A stretch of 64,000 nt of DNA from Streptomyces zinciresistens K42 (GCF_000225525.1 NZ_AGBF01000012.1:1-64000), one strand, 5' to 3'; shown: positions 52,344 to 61,005, counted from the first letter of the stretch. Numbers and translations: made by a program. The notes: generated from the letters alone by a model not told the origin.

Positions 52344-53064
52344 CCGCCTGAGCCCGCGAACGCCGACCGAGGTGCCGGCGTCCGACCTGGTGTTCACCGC
52401 GGCGGTCGGCCGCCGGGCCCGCATGGTGTCCTGGCTCGCGTACCAGCAGATGGCCGCCGACGTGGCCGGGCAGATCCGCCGCGCCCACCCCGGTGCGGTG
52501 ACGCTGGTGGGGATCTTGCAGGGCGGGTGGATCACCGCCCAGTCCCTGGCCGATCTCCTGCCCGCCGCGACGGTGCTGGCCGCCGCCGCTCGCCGCCGCG
52601 GCGAGCGTACCGACGGCCTGGAGCTTCTCGCCGCGGCCGACGGGCTCCTTGCCCCCGGCACGCCGCCGCAGGACCAGCCGCTGATCGTGGTGGACGAGGT
52701 CGTCGACTCCGGCCGCACCGCCCGCTTCTTCCTTGACCACCTCGCCCCGTACGAACCGCAGTTGGCGTGCTTGGCGGCCTCGGACACCGCGGACCCGTCG
52801 CCGCACTTCACTGCCTGGTCCATGTCCGACCTGCCCGCGCTGGTCCTGCCCTGGCGGGTCCTGCGCGACGCCGACCAGATGGCCGCGTGCCTGCTGGCCG
52901 CCGGCCCCCTGACCACCACCCAACTCGACGAGAGGCTGCGTGACCTCGGCCATGACATCGACCTCGACCTCCTTGAGCGTCGCCTCGACCATCTCGCCGC
53001 CCGCGACCGGCTTCACCGCGACGGGGACCTCTGGCGCCTTCCCGGCGGGCCGGACGCCCGCTGA
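52336..53064 (+). CDS. Phosphoribosyltransferase (type I) with extra C-terminal domain
   Basis: A 242-residue PRTase. VTLVGILQGGWITAQSL near residue 55 and the PRPP motif LIVVDEVVDSGRTARFFL near 116 are clear. After residue 175, TTTQLDERLRDLGHDIDLDLLERRL looks like a winged-helix or dimerisation module not found in plain salvage enzymes. The following gene starts inside its last 125 bases. Substrate base unknown. Confidence 0.78.
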   Translation: MPDRLSPRTPTEVPASDLVFTAAVGRRARMVSWLAYQQMAADVAGQIRRAHPGAVTLVGILQGGWITAQSLADLLPAATVLAAAARRRGERTDGLELLAAADGLLAPGTPPQDQPLIVVDEVVDSGRTARFFLDHLAPYEPQLACLAASDTADPSPHFTAWSMSDLPALVLPWRVLRDADQMAACLLAAGPLTTTQLDERLRDLGHDIDLDLLERRLDHLAARDRLHRDGDLWRLPGGPDAR

Positions 53065-55948
53065 CCCCACGATCGTCGGCGGCATCGAGCGGGTGGCCGC
53101 GTTCTACGACGCGGACCCCGAGCGGGAGTGGCGGCGCACCCGTTCCGGCCCCTACCACCGGTTGGAGACGGAGGTCCTCCACCAGCAGGTCCTGGCCGGG
53201 CTGCGCCCGGGAAGCCGCATTCTCGACATCGGCTCGGGCCCCGGCGTCCACGCCCTGGAACTGGCCCGCCGCGGACACCTGGTCGCCCTGTCCGACCTGT
53301 CCGTGAAAAGCCTGGACAGCGCCCGCGCCCGCTTCCGCGAGGCCGGTCTGGAAGGGCACCTGCTGGGCACGCAGCACGGCCCGGCGCAGCACCTCGCTCC
53401 GCCCCCGGGCCAGTTCGACGCGGTGCTGATGTTCGGCCCCCTGTACCACCTGCTCGATGACGCGGACGCCCTCGAGGCGGTGCGCCGGGCCGCGACCGTG
53501 CTGGCACCGGGCGGCCGCCTCCACGCGATCTTCCTGACCCGCACCTCGGTGCTGCGGGACCTGCTCAAGCGCGGCCGGTTCGCGGAAATGACCGCCCTGA
53601 CCGGCGGCGGATACCTCGACCACGGCCGCTACCAACCGCTGTCGACGGTGTCGGCCGACGACTACATGCCGCCCACCCGCACCCACCGCCTCACCGAGGC
53701 TGAAGACCTGCTGCATGCGGCCGGCCTGGAGGTCACCGACCGGTACTCGCTGGAGGGCGTCGCAGCGTGGATGCGCCCGTACGTCGACCAGACGGCCACC
53801 GACCAGGCGGCGTTCACCGCGCTGAGCCGCGCAGTGCGCGAGACCACCCAGGTGAGCGAACTCCTCGAAGCGGGCGATCACTTCCTGCTGTCCGCCGCAC
53901 CGGCCGGACTGCCGCGCCCACGCCGACGACCGCACCGGGTGGAGGGGCGGGCGGACCTCGTCGGGCGCCACCGCGGCGTGCTGGCCGGCGCCGACGGCCG
54001 CATCACCTTCGCCCCGGCCCTCATCCGCCACCGCGGCCGCCGCCTGCTGGCCGTGACCACCGGGCCGGCCGACGCCCGGACCTACATCCCCCGGCAGCTG
54101 CCCGGCCGCGCCCCCGAGCCCTGGTACACCGGCGGCCGCAACCGCATCGTCCTTACGGCTGCGCCCGAGCCCGGGGGCGGGCCGGTGCCCCTGGACGGTG
54201 CCCGGCCGCTGCCGGTCCCGGACGGCTGCGACGACGTCACCGGCGCGAGCCTGGCGGTCCACCAGGACGCGCTGCACGCCTACTTCAGCGCGCGGCCCGA
54301 CGGCGGGGCCTGGTCGATCTACCACACCATCAGCCGCGACGGCGGAACCACCTGGGCCGCCCCCCGACTCGTCCTCACCCCGGGCACCGAGGAGGGGGCG
54401 ACCGACGGCGAGCACGTGCTGCTGCCGGCCGTGCTGCACCGCGGCGGCGCCTGGTGGATGTGGTACGCCGGACGCGACGACCATCACCGGCGCATCCACC
54501 TGGCCACCTCCAACGACGGCCGCACCTGGCAGCGCCACGGCGTCGTCGTCCCCACCGGCCCGGCCGGAGCCCCGGACGCGTACGCCGCCGACTGCCCCGC
54601 CGTCGCCGCGACGTCCGACGGCGGCTTGCTGATGGTCTACGGCGCCGGCACCTCCCGCTCCCTGGCCGCCGCGCACTCCCGCGACGGCCTAACCTGGCGA
54701 CCGCTGGGCACCGTCCTGCACCGCGGCGGCCCCGGCAGCCCGGACTCCCGCTACGCCTTCTACCCCGCGCTGCTGCCCGAGGGCGGCGGACGGATCCGGC
54801 TGCTGTACGCGGGCGAGGACGACCAGGCTCGCTGGACGGTACTGGACGCCGGCCTGCTGGACGCCAAGCTGCTGGCCGAGCGTCCCACTCCGCTGCCGCT
54901 GACCGACGAGATCGCCGCGGCCGTCGACCGCGTCCGCGACGAGGTACCCGCCCCGTACTGGGACAGCCCGGACGACTGCCACGCCCCCGCTCCCGCCTAC
55001 GCTTCCCCCGACGGGACGCTCACCCAGCTGCGGCCGAGCAGCACGCCGGTCTTCGGCGCCCGCACCGCCGCGGGAGCGGTCATCATCAAGCCCGGCCGCG
55101 GCCGGGCGTTCGCCGAACGGGAGCACACCGGTCTGCAGGCCCTCGCCCGGCATCTGCCCGTGCCCGCCACCGCGCTGCACTACCGAGGCGAGGACGCGAC
55201 GCTGGTCTCCCAGGCTCTGGACGGCATCCCCCTACGCGACCTGGCCGCCACCGACCCGGAGCGGTTCCTATCGGTCCTGGGCGAGGTGGCCGCCCGGCTG
55301 GTCCACGGCGCCACCGCGACGCTGACCCCCCGCCGGGAGGACGACGTAGACCACTCGCTCCAGACGCCCGCGGTGCTGTCCGGCTGGGTCGAGGACCTCG
55401 CTCGCCGGCTGCAGCCCTGGGCCGACCACACCCTGCACCTCAACGGGACACCGACACAGCTCAGTTGCCGCTCGCTCATCCACCTCGCGCGCCGCTCCCT
55501 CACCCCGGCCGCCCCCGGCGGTTGGCTGATCCACGCCACCGGCGACCTCCACCTGTGCAACATCCTCGTCCACCCGACCGAGCCGCGCTGGTGGGTGATC
55601 GACGCCGAATTCGCCGGCCTGCACGACCTCGACCAGACGCTGGCCAAGCTGGCCGGTTCCTGCCTGAAGCACACCGGCCTGCTCGCCGACGCCGCGGTCC
55701 GCGAGCACCACGGTGTCCTGGAAATCACCTGCCCGCTGGCCGAGCCGTTGGGCGGACAACTCCTCGGCACGACCTGGCTGCTGGACCGGTTCGACGGCCT
55801 GCCCCTGGACCGGGCCCGGATCCTCGGCCTGCTCATGCCGGACTTGTTCTTCCGCCTCACCCGCGACGAGAACGCCCCCGCCGCCGCCGAGGGCCTGGCC
55901 GCCCTCGCTCTGGCTGCGCGGATGACCGGACACGGAGCAGCCCAGTGA
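52940..55948 (+). CDS. Methyltransferase / beta-propeller glycosidase-like / kinase fusion
   Basis: A 1002-residue three-domain protein. Residues about 45-325: class I SAM methyltransferase (ILDIGSGPGVHALEL near 94; GQFDAVLMFGPLYHLL near 157). Residues about 335-635: five-bladed beta-propeller resembling GH43/GH130-type glycosidases, with three Asp-box-like turns (SRDGGTTW, SNDGRTW, SRDGLTW) and WWMWYAGRDD. Residues about 690-985: APH-fold kinase with the catalytic loop GDLHLCNIL near 866 and WWVIDAEFAG. The start is uncertain: GTG 52940 overlaps the PRTase gene by 125 bases; ATG 52952 and GTG 53093 are alternatives. I know no characterised protein with this order. Confidence 0.8.
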   Translation: MTSAMTSTSTSLSVASTISPPATGFTATGTSGAFPAGRTPADPTIVGGIERVAAFYDADPEREWRRTRSGPYHRLETEVLHQQVLAGLRPGSRILDIGSGPGVHALELARRGHLVALSDLSVKSLDSARARFREAGLEGHLLGTQHGPAQHLAPPPGQFDAVLMFGPLYHLLDDADALEAVRRAATVLAPGGRLHAIFLTRTSVLRDLLKRGRFAEMTALTGGGYLDHGRYQPLSTVSADDYMPPTRTHRLTEAEDLLHAAGLEVTDRYSLEGVAAWMRPYVDQTATDQAAFTALSRAVRETTQVSELLEAGDHFLLSAAPAGLPRPRRRPHRVEGRADLVGRHRGVLAGADGRITFAPALIRHRGRRLLAVTTGPADARTYIPRQLPGRAPEPWYTGGRNRIVLTAAPEPGGGPVPLDGARPLPVPDGCDDVTGASLAVHQDALHAYFSARPDGGAWSIYHTISRDGGTTWAAPRLVLTPGTEEGATDGEHVLLPAVLHRGGAWWMWYAGRDDHHRRIHLATSNDGRTWQRHGVVVPTGPAGAPDAYAADCPAVAATSDGGLLMVYGAGTSRSLAAAHSRDGLTWRPLGTVLHRGGPGSPDSRYAFYPALLPEGGGRIRLLYAGEDDQARWTVLDAGLLDAKLLAERPTPLPLTDEIAAAVDRVRDEVPAPYWDSPDDCHAPAPAYASPDGTLTQLRPSSTPVFGARTAAGAVIIKPGRGRAFAEREHTGLQALARHLPVPATALHYRGEDATLVSQALDGIPLRDLAATDPERFLSVLGEVAARLVHGATATLTPRREDDVDHSLQTPAVLSGWVEDLARRLQPWADHTLHLNGTPTQLSCRSLIHLARRSLTPAAPGGWLIHATGDLHLCNILVHPTEPRWWVIDAEFAGLHDLDQTLAKLAGSCLKHTGLLADAAVREHHGVLEITCPLAEPLGGQLLGTTWLLDRFDGLPLDRARILGLLMPDLFFRLTRDENAPAAAEGLAALALAARMTGHGAAQ

Positions 55949-56733
55949 ACCCCGACCCCCACCAGCCGCTCGCGCCGCCACTGCCCGCGGTCACCACCGT
56001 CCTGTTCGACATCGACAACACGCTGATCCCCACCCGCGCGATCTGGCAGCGCGCCCTGCACGCCGTCGCCGCCCGCCTCGCCGACGCTCATCCCGGCGTG
56101 AGCGCGGCCGTCATCGCCTCCACCTACGTGAACACCTCCGACCGGCTGTGGGGCAACTACGACCACGCCCTGGCCGCGCTCGGCTCGCACACCGCCGCCC
56201 GCCGCCACGTATGGGAAGTCGCTTTGCGCGAAGCCGGGATCGAACTGGGCGAGCGGCAACTGACCGCCCACGTCGACGACTTCGCCCACCGGCAGGTGCG
56301 CGCGATCCGACCCGTCCCCTCCACCGTCGACGCCTTCCGGCGCCTCGCGCAGGTCTACCAGCTCGGCGTCATCACCAACGGCGACGCCGACCACCAGCAC
56401 GCCAAGGTCAAACAGGCCGGCCTCGACCCATACTTCGAGACCGTGGTGTGCGCGCTGGGCAACGGCCACCGCAAGCCGCACCCCGCGCCGTTCCACCGGG
56501 CCTGCGAAGACCTGGCCGTCCGGCCCGAGCAGTGCCTGTACGTCGGCGACGAGTGGGACACCGACGTCGTCGGTGCCCGCGCCGCCGGACTGCACCCGGT
56601 CTGGATCACCCCCACCGGGCAGCCCCCGCCCGGATCGGGGCCGACCACCCGCTTCACCAACCTCGCCTCCTGCCTGACCGTGCTGCGCGACCACGCCGCG
56701 AGCAAGCCGATCCGCGAAACGGAGCCCACGTGA
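55945..56733 (+). CDS. HAD-family hydrolase
   Basis: A 262-residue HAD phosphatase of the 5'-nucleotidase/YjjG-like class. Motif I VLFDIDNTLIPT (about residue 20), motif II Thr in VITNGD, motif III Lys in HRKPHPAPF, motif IV YVGDEWDTDVVGA. GTG 55945 overlaps the large fusion's stop, and its own stop overlaps the next gene. It probably removes phosphate from a nucleotide or sugar phosphate of cluster B. Confidence 0.85.
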   Translation: MNPDPHQPLAPPLPAVTTVLFDIDNTLIPTRAIWQRALHAVAARLADAHPGVSAAVIASTYVNTSDRLWGNYDHALAALGSHTAARRHVWEVALREAGIELGERQLTAHVDDFAHRQVRAIRPVPSTVDAFRRLAQVYQLGVITNGDADHQHAKVKQAGLDPYFETVVCALGNGHRKPHPAPFHRACEDLAVRPEQCLYVGDEWDTDVVGARAAGLHPVWITPTGQPPPGSGPTTRFTNLASCLTVLRDHAASKPIRETEPT

Positions 56734-58064
56734 CCACCACGGCTACCACCGTCTCTCCCCCACCCCGGGCGAACACGGCCCACCCCACCGGCCCCACCCT
56801 GCCGGATCCCCGCGCCGGGAGCGCCGTCGCCTGCGACCTGCTGGGCCTGGTGCACATCCCCGCCTCCGAACTGCGCCTCGCAGCCCGCGCTGGCCTGGAC
56901 CCCGCACTGCTGGACGCTTTCCTCCCGGACGCCAGCGGGCCCCGGCCCGAGGCGGGCGCGCGGCATATCCGGCTCGGCCGGGGCCCGGCCTACTACCAGC
57001 CACGTACGGCGCTGCCGTCCTGGGCGGCGCTGGGCGAAGCCCTCGGCCGCCTGGACCGCCAGGCGCCAGGGCAGGCCCCGGCACTGCGGCACGCACTGCT
57101 CGACAACCTCCACAACCTCGCCGCCGCCGGCGCCTACACCCTCTGGCACGGCCTCACCGACCGCCCCCGCCTCACCGACGATCCGCGCCCGGCCGCGCTG
57201 GAACGCCTGCTGGAGATCGCCACCTCCACCGCCGCCGCTCTGCACGGCCACCGCGCCGCCGGCCCGTTCGCCCCGCACCCCGGCGACCTCGCGCTGCTGC
57301 AGGCCCACGAGGCGGGCTGGCGGACCTTCCGGGAGCTCGACAACACGGTCAAGATCGGCAACGAGCTGCGCTTCCTCGCCGAGCACGTACTGGCGCCCCA
57401 GCCCGACATCACCACGGTCCTCGCCCCGCTGTACGGGTCGCTGTCCCTCGCGCTGACCGCCCGGACCGTCCTTCCCGCCCTGCTCGGCCGACCGATCGAC
57501 GTGCACCTGGTCCGCCTCGGCTTCCACGACCAGGGGAACGTCGCCTACCTCGGCGCCGGAGGTACCGTCCGCCACCGCGCTACCGCGCCCCGCGCCTACC
57601 GCGACCGCCTGACCGCCGCCGCCCGCGACACGACCGTACTGGTCATCGACGACAACGTCGGCTACGGCAGCACGCTGCGCGCCGCGCGCGCCCTGGTCGA
57701 ACAGCTCGGCGGACGGGCCGTCACCCGCAGCGTCGAATCCGCCTGGACCCTGTACCACCGCTCCGGTCGGCACGACATCGCCGACGCCGCCGACCTGCCG
57801 AGCCTGCGCCCCAACCTGCACCACAGCATCCAGAAGCGCCTGACCGGGCACCTGCTGCGTGGAGACGCCGGCGCCTACCTGCGCGACGGGGCCCACCGTG
57901 CGGCGGGCACGCTGCACCGGCAGATGGCCTCCAGCTTCGACCTCGTGGTGAGCACCGGTACCTGGACCACCGCCCAACTGGCCGCCATGCGGACCGAACT
58001 CGCCCACGCCGCCACCTGGAACGAACCGCCCGTCCCCCGCCCGGCCGCGCTCGCCGCCGCCTGA
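56730..58064 (+). CDS. Phosphoribosyltransferase-fold protein, 444 aa
   Basis: Starts at GTG 56730. The N-terminal 220 residues are helical and unrecognised. The C-terminal part has the PRTase core: VLAPLYGSLSLALTART near 230, then the PRPP-loop-like TVLVIDDNVGYGSTLRAA near 303. Third such protein in the operon. Its overlap with the HAD phosphatase gene and the 16-base gap to the HisA homologue put it in the ribosyl-phosphate part of the pathway. Confidence 0.6.
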   Translation: MTTTATTVSPPPRANTAHPTGPTLPDPRAGSAVACDLLGLVHIPASELRLAARAGLDPALLDAFLPDASGPRPEAGARHIRLGRGPAYYQPRTALPSWAALGEALGRLDRQAPGQAPALRHALLDNLHNLAAAGAYTLWHGLTDRPRLTDDPRPAALERLLEIATSTAAALHGHRAAGPFAPHPGDLALLQAHEAGWRTFRELDNTVKIGNELRFLAEHVLAPQPDITTVLAPLYGSLSLALTARTVLPALLGRPIDVHLVRLGFHDQGNVAYLGAGGTVRHRATAPRAYRDRLTAAARDTTVLVIDDNVGYGSTLRAARALVEQLGGRAVTRSVESAWTLYHRSGRHDIADAADLPSLRPNLHHSIQKRLTGHLLRGDAGAYLRDGAHRAAGTLHRQMASSFDLVVSTGTWTTAQLAAMRTELAHAATWNEPPVPRPAALAAA

Positions 58065-58080
58065 CCCCGGAGGCGCCCGC

Positions 58081-58860
58081 ATGCCCACCACCCACACCCC
58101 GGCGACCGCAACAGCCACCGCCGTCCCCGCCGGGCCGACCGGTCACTGGCGGGTGAACGTCGACGTCCGCCACGGCACGGTCACCTCCCTCCCCGGCCTG
58201 CCGCCGGGACGGCTGCTCGCCGACCTCCTCGACGACGACGTTCCCACCGCCGTCATCGACCTCGACCGCTCCACCGGCACCAGCACCAGCACCGCGCTGC
58301 TGGAGACGGCCGTGCGCCACCACCCCGGCCAGCTGTGGGCCGGCGGCCGCCTGGCCCCGCGCGCCCCGGCCGTCCGCCGCCTCCTGGACGCCGGCGCCGC
58401 CGGTGTCCTGCTCGGCTCTACCGGCCTAGTCCCCGACGGCCGCCTCGACCCGCACGCCTGGCCGGACTTCACCACCCTCGCCGACGCCGGACAACTGATG
58501 CTGTCCCTCGACGCCGTGGACGGACGGATCGTTACCGACGGCTTCACCCGCACCACCAGCGTGGCGCTGACCGACGCCCTAGACGCCCTCCTCGACGCCA
58601 CCGGCGGCACCCAGCCCATCCTGATCACCGACGCCCGCGCGGCCACCCACCGCACCCCGCCCCCCTGGCAGGCCCTCGACCGCATCGCGGGCCGCCACCC
58701 GCGCGCCGACCTGTGGTACGCCGGCGGCCTGGCCGGGTGGGCCGACCTGACGCGCCTGTGGCACGCCGGCTGGGGCGGCGTCGTCGGCCGCGCCTACCTC
58801 ACCGCTCCCCGCGGTCTGCCCGACGCCGACGGCCGCCTCCACCGCACGCCACCCACGTAG
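58081..58860 (+). CDS. HisA-like TIM-barrel isomerase
   Basis: A 259-residue homologue of HisA, which isomerises the aminoaldose ProFAR to the aminoketose PRFAR. The first Asp is kept in VNVDVRHGTV (residue about 23), the second in LSLDAVDGRIVTDGF (about 140), and a Thr in ILITDAR matches the third active-site residue. The phosphate-loop sequences are altered (WAGGRLA for GGGIRS; WYAGGLAGW). ATG 58081. The only histidine-type isomerase near hisF/hisH copies, so an Amadori-type step in the pathway is likely. Confidence 0.65.
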   Translation: MPTTHTPATATATAVPAGPTGHWRVNVDVRHGTVTSLPGLPPGRLLADLLDDDVPTAVIDLDRSTGTSTSTALLETAVRHHPGQLWAGGRLAPRAPAVRRLLDAGAAGVLLGSTGLVPDGRLDPHAWPDFTTLADAGQLMLSLDAVDGRIVTDGFTRTTSVALTDALDALLDATGGTQPILITDARAATHRTPPPWQALDRIAGRHPRADLWYAGGLAGWADLTRLWHAGWGGVVGRAYLTAPRGLPDADGRLHRTPPT

Positions 58861-58866
58861 AACCCG

Positions 58867-58983
58867 ATCGGTCCGCCTCTACACCCCGCCGAGCTGACCG
58901 AGCTGCTGCACGCGGCCGGCTTCGTCGTCGACGAGCAGTTCGGCGGCTACGACGGCGCCCGGCCACTCACCGCCGACAGCCGC
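58867..58983 (+). pseudogene. Methyltransferase C-terminal remnant
   Basis: About 39 codons starting 6 bases after the HisA-like stop read LHPAELTELLHAAGFVVDEQ and then FGGYDGARPLTADSR. This is the usual ending of small class I methyltransferases, but the start and SAM-binding part are missing and a run of eight C follows at 58983. Likely the tail of a deleted gene. Confidence 0.45.
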
Positions 58984-59056
58984 CCCCCCCGTCACCACGC
59001 ACCACCCCTGAACCACCGCACGCCCGGCCCGCCCGGGACGGCCGTGCGCGCCGGAA

Positions 59057-59103
59057 AACGAAGCCGGGCCCAGCCGCGTTCCGCGGCTGGGCCCGGCTTC
59101 GTT
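59057..59103. terminator. Strong bidirectional terminator of cluster B
   Basis: Perfect 22-base arms (beginning AACGAAGCCGGGCCC) with a 3-base TTC loop, between the convergent HisA-like operon and hisF-like gene. It ends with TT on the plus side only. Confidence 0.8.
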
Positions 59104-59119
59104 CCGGGAGGGAGCTTGC

Positions 59120-59935
59120 TCAGGTAAGGCGGACAGGGAGCCCGTACCGCTTGGCGAGCTCGGCCTTGATCTCCCCGACCGGGACGGTGCGCTCCATGCG
59201 CGGCGAGTACAGCAGCGAGCTGACGATCGCCGCCGACGCGCCCGCCTCGGTGAACGCCGCCGCCGCATGCTCGGCGGAACCGGCGCCGCCGGAGGCGATC
59301 ACCGGCAGGTTGACCGCCTCGGCGATCGCCCGGGTGATCTCCAGGTCGTAGCCCTCGTGAGTGCCGTCCTGGTCGATGGAATTGACGCAGATCTCCCCCG
59401 CGCCGAGCTCCTCGCCCCGCCGCGCCCACGCGATGGCGTCTAGGCCGGTGGCTTGCCGGGCGCCATCGATGAACACCTCGTACCCGCTGGGGATTTCGGG
59501 CGCCGTCGGGACACGCTTGACCTGCATGGACTGCACGATGCACTGGCGGCCGAACTCGGCCGACCCCTCGGTGATGATCGAGGGATTGCGCACCGCCATC
59601 GAGTCCAGGCTGATCTTCTCCGCACCGGCGGCCAACACGGCGTGCATGTCCTCAAGTGAACGGATCCCGCCGCCCACCGTCAGCGGCACGAACACGGTCT
59701 CGGCGACCTTACGGATCGTGTTCAGGTCCGCCTGGCGGCGCTGGGCGCTCGCAAGGATGTCGTAGAAGATGATCTCGTCGATGCCGTCCGCGTACACCGA
59801 CGCGGCGACCTCGGCGGCGTCTCCGACGTCGATGTTGTCCTCGAAGCGGCGAGCCTTGGTGACCCTGCCGTCGATGATGTCGAAGCAAGCGATCAGTCGG
59901 GTGGTCAGCCCCGTCGTGGTGGTCAGGCCGGGCAC
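59120..59935 (-). CDS. HisF-like synthase subunit with altered active site
   Basis: A 271-residue homologue of imidazole glycerol phosphate synthase cyclase subunit, GTG 59935. Catalytic Asp 1 is present (ACFDIIDGRV). The position of the second catalytic Asp (VAIDAKRV in T. maritima HisF, D130) reads QSMQVKRV, so Asp is Gln. The ammonia-gate residues Arg (TTRLIA), Glu (GIDEIIF), Lys (AEKISL) and Glu (GAGEICV) are all kept, as is SIDQDGT. This suggests it still receives ammonia from HisH but uses a different acceptor. It overlaps the hisH-like gene by 13 bases. Confidence 0.82.
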   Translation of the reverse strand: MPGLTTTTGLTTRLIACFDIIDGRVTKARRFEDNIDVGDAAEVAASVYADGIDEIIFYDILASAQRRQADLNTIRKVAETVFVPLTVGGGIRSLEDMHAVLAAGAEKISLDSMAVRNPSIITEGSAEFGRQCIVQSMQVKRVPTAPEIPSGYEVFIDGARQATGLDAIAWARRGEELGAGEICVNSIDQDGTHEGYDLEITRAIAEAVNLPVIASGGAGSAEHAAAAFTEAGASAAIVSSLLYSPRMERTVPVGEIKAELAKRYGLPVRLT

Positions 59936-60567
59936 AGCTCCTCCTGCGGGGTCTTGGCGAACCGCTCGAGGAGATCCAGCCCCAGCGGGCCGGACTTCTC
60001 GGTGTGGAACTGCGTGGCCATGATGTTGCCGCGCGCGACAGCAGAGGTGAAGGGCAGGCCGTACTCCGTGGTCGCCGCAATGTCCCCGGCGTCCGCGGGG
60101 TCGGCGTAATAGCTGTTCACAAAGTAGAAGTGGCCCGCTTCCGGCAGGCCGGCCAGGAAGGGATGGGCCGAGGTGCGGTGCACCTGGTTCCAGCCCATCT
60201 GCGGCACCCGTACGTCGGCGCCGTCGAAGGCCCGTACGGTCCCGGGCAACCAACCCAGGCAGGTCGCGTTCTGTTCCTCGCTGGTCTCGAAGAGGACCTG
60301 CAGGCCCACGCAGATGCCCAGGAACGGGGTGCGGCCTTCGATTACCCGGGCGTAAAGCGCCTCGGGCCATCCGGCTTCGGACAGGTAGGTCATCGTGGTT
60401 CCGGCTGATCCGACACCCGGGAGGATGATCCGGTCGATGCCATCCAAATCCGATGGTGAGGTGAGCAGACGGTTCGGCACACCGAGGAAGTTCAACGCGT
60501 GAACCACGCTCTGGCTGTTTCCGGTGCGGTAGTCGATCACGCCGACCACGGGTCGGTCGTCCTGCAT
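59923..60567 (-). CDS. HisH-like glutamine amidotransferase subunit
   Basis: A 214-residue class I glutaminase subunit. Catalytic Cys in FLGICVGLQVLF (about residue 85), His and Glu in TQFHTEKSG (about 190), oxyanion loop LPGVGS near 50. All functional residues are present; the usual PE after His is TE. It supplies ammonia to the HisF-like partner encoded directly downstream. ATG 60567 with GAGG upstream. Confidence 0.88.
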   Translation of the reverse strand: MQDDRPVVGVIDYRTGNSQSVVHALNFLGVPNRLLTSPSDLDGIDRIILPGVGSAGTTMTYLSEAGWPEALYARVIEGRTPFLGICVGLQVLFETSEEQNATCLGWLPGTVRAFDGADVRVPQMGWNQVHRTSAHPFLAGLPEAGHFYFVNSYYADPADAGDIAATTEYGLPFTSAVARGNIMATQFHTEKSGPLGLDLLERFAKTPQEELCPA

Positions 60568-60642
60568 GAACGCCTCAATCTAAGGGCCGCCGAGAGCGCC
60601 CCGGTTGAAGTAGCTGGCCGCCGTCACACACAGACGGCAAAG

Positions 60643-60665
60643 GTCACTATGAGTATATCGGTGAC
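60643..60665 (-). promoter_or_regulatory. Promoter/dyad upstream of the HisH-HisF pair
   Basis: Inverted repeat GTCAC-N13-GTGAC enclosing TATACT (minus strand, 60657-60652), a good -10 about 85 bases before the HisH ATG. Possible operator-covered promoter. Confidence 0.45.
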
Positions 60666-61005
60666 GACTAGCCGCTGCCGTGGTTTCACCTGAGCTCTAC
60701 GAGTCAGCGTGCTTGAACTCTTAGCGTCCCCCTTCCCCAAGCCGCCCCCTCTCGAGGGCGTCAGCTGACGAGCTGCTCTGGGTGTCCAGCACCTGGGGCA
60801 GCACCTGCTAACGCCTCGTACTCGGACCGCAGTTCGGGCCCTTCTGCGAGACCGACGCCGACCTCTCCGTCGCCTTCGCCAGCCAGGCAGCTCACGACAG
60901 CACCACCGACCAGCTGCCCGCCCGCCAACGCCGCGGTGCCGTCCGGGACACCCGCAGCATCGGCCTGCCCACCACGCTCCGCAACGACCGCACCGCAACC
61001 CGACC
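60666..61005. other. Gap without a recognised gene
   Basis: About 340 bases. The plus strand has a short open frame from about 60825 (reading DLSVAFASQAAHDSTTD) with normal codon bias but no start, RBS or family, possibly old gene debris. Confidence 0.3.

Noticed and set aside
53767..55940. Very long Arg/Pro/His-rich plus-strand frame overlapping the three-domain fusion
   Set aside because: Composition is typical of an out-of-frame reading; only its last part from GTG 55945 is the HAD gene.
58081..60567. Ordinary histidine biosynthesis operon
   Set aside because: hisG, hisI, hisE, hisB, hisC and hisD are absent, HisF has lost the second catalytic Asp, and the HisA homologue is divergent.
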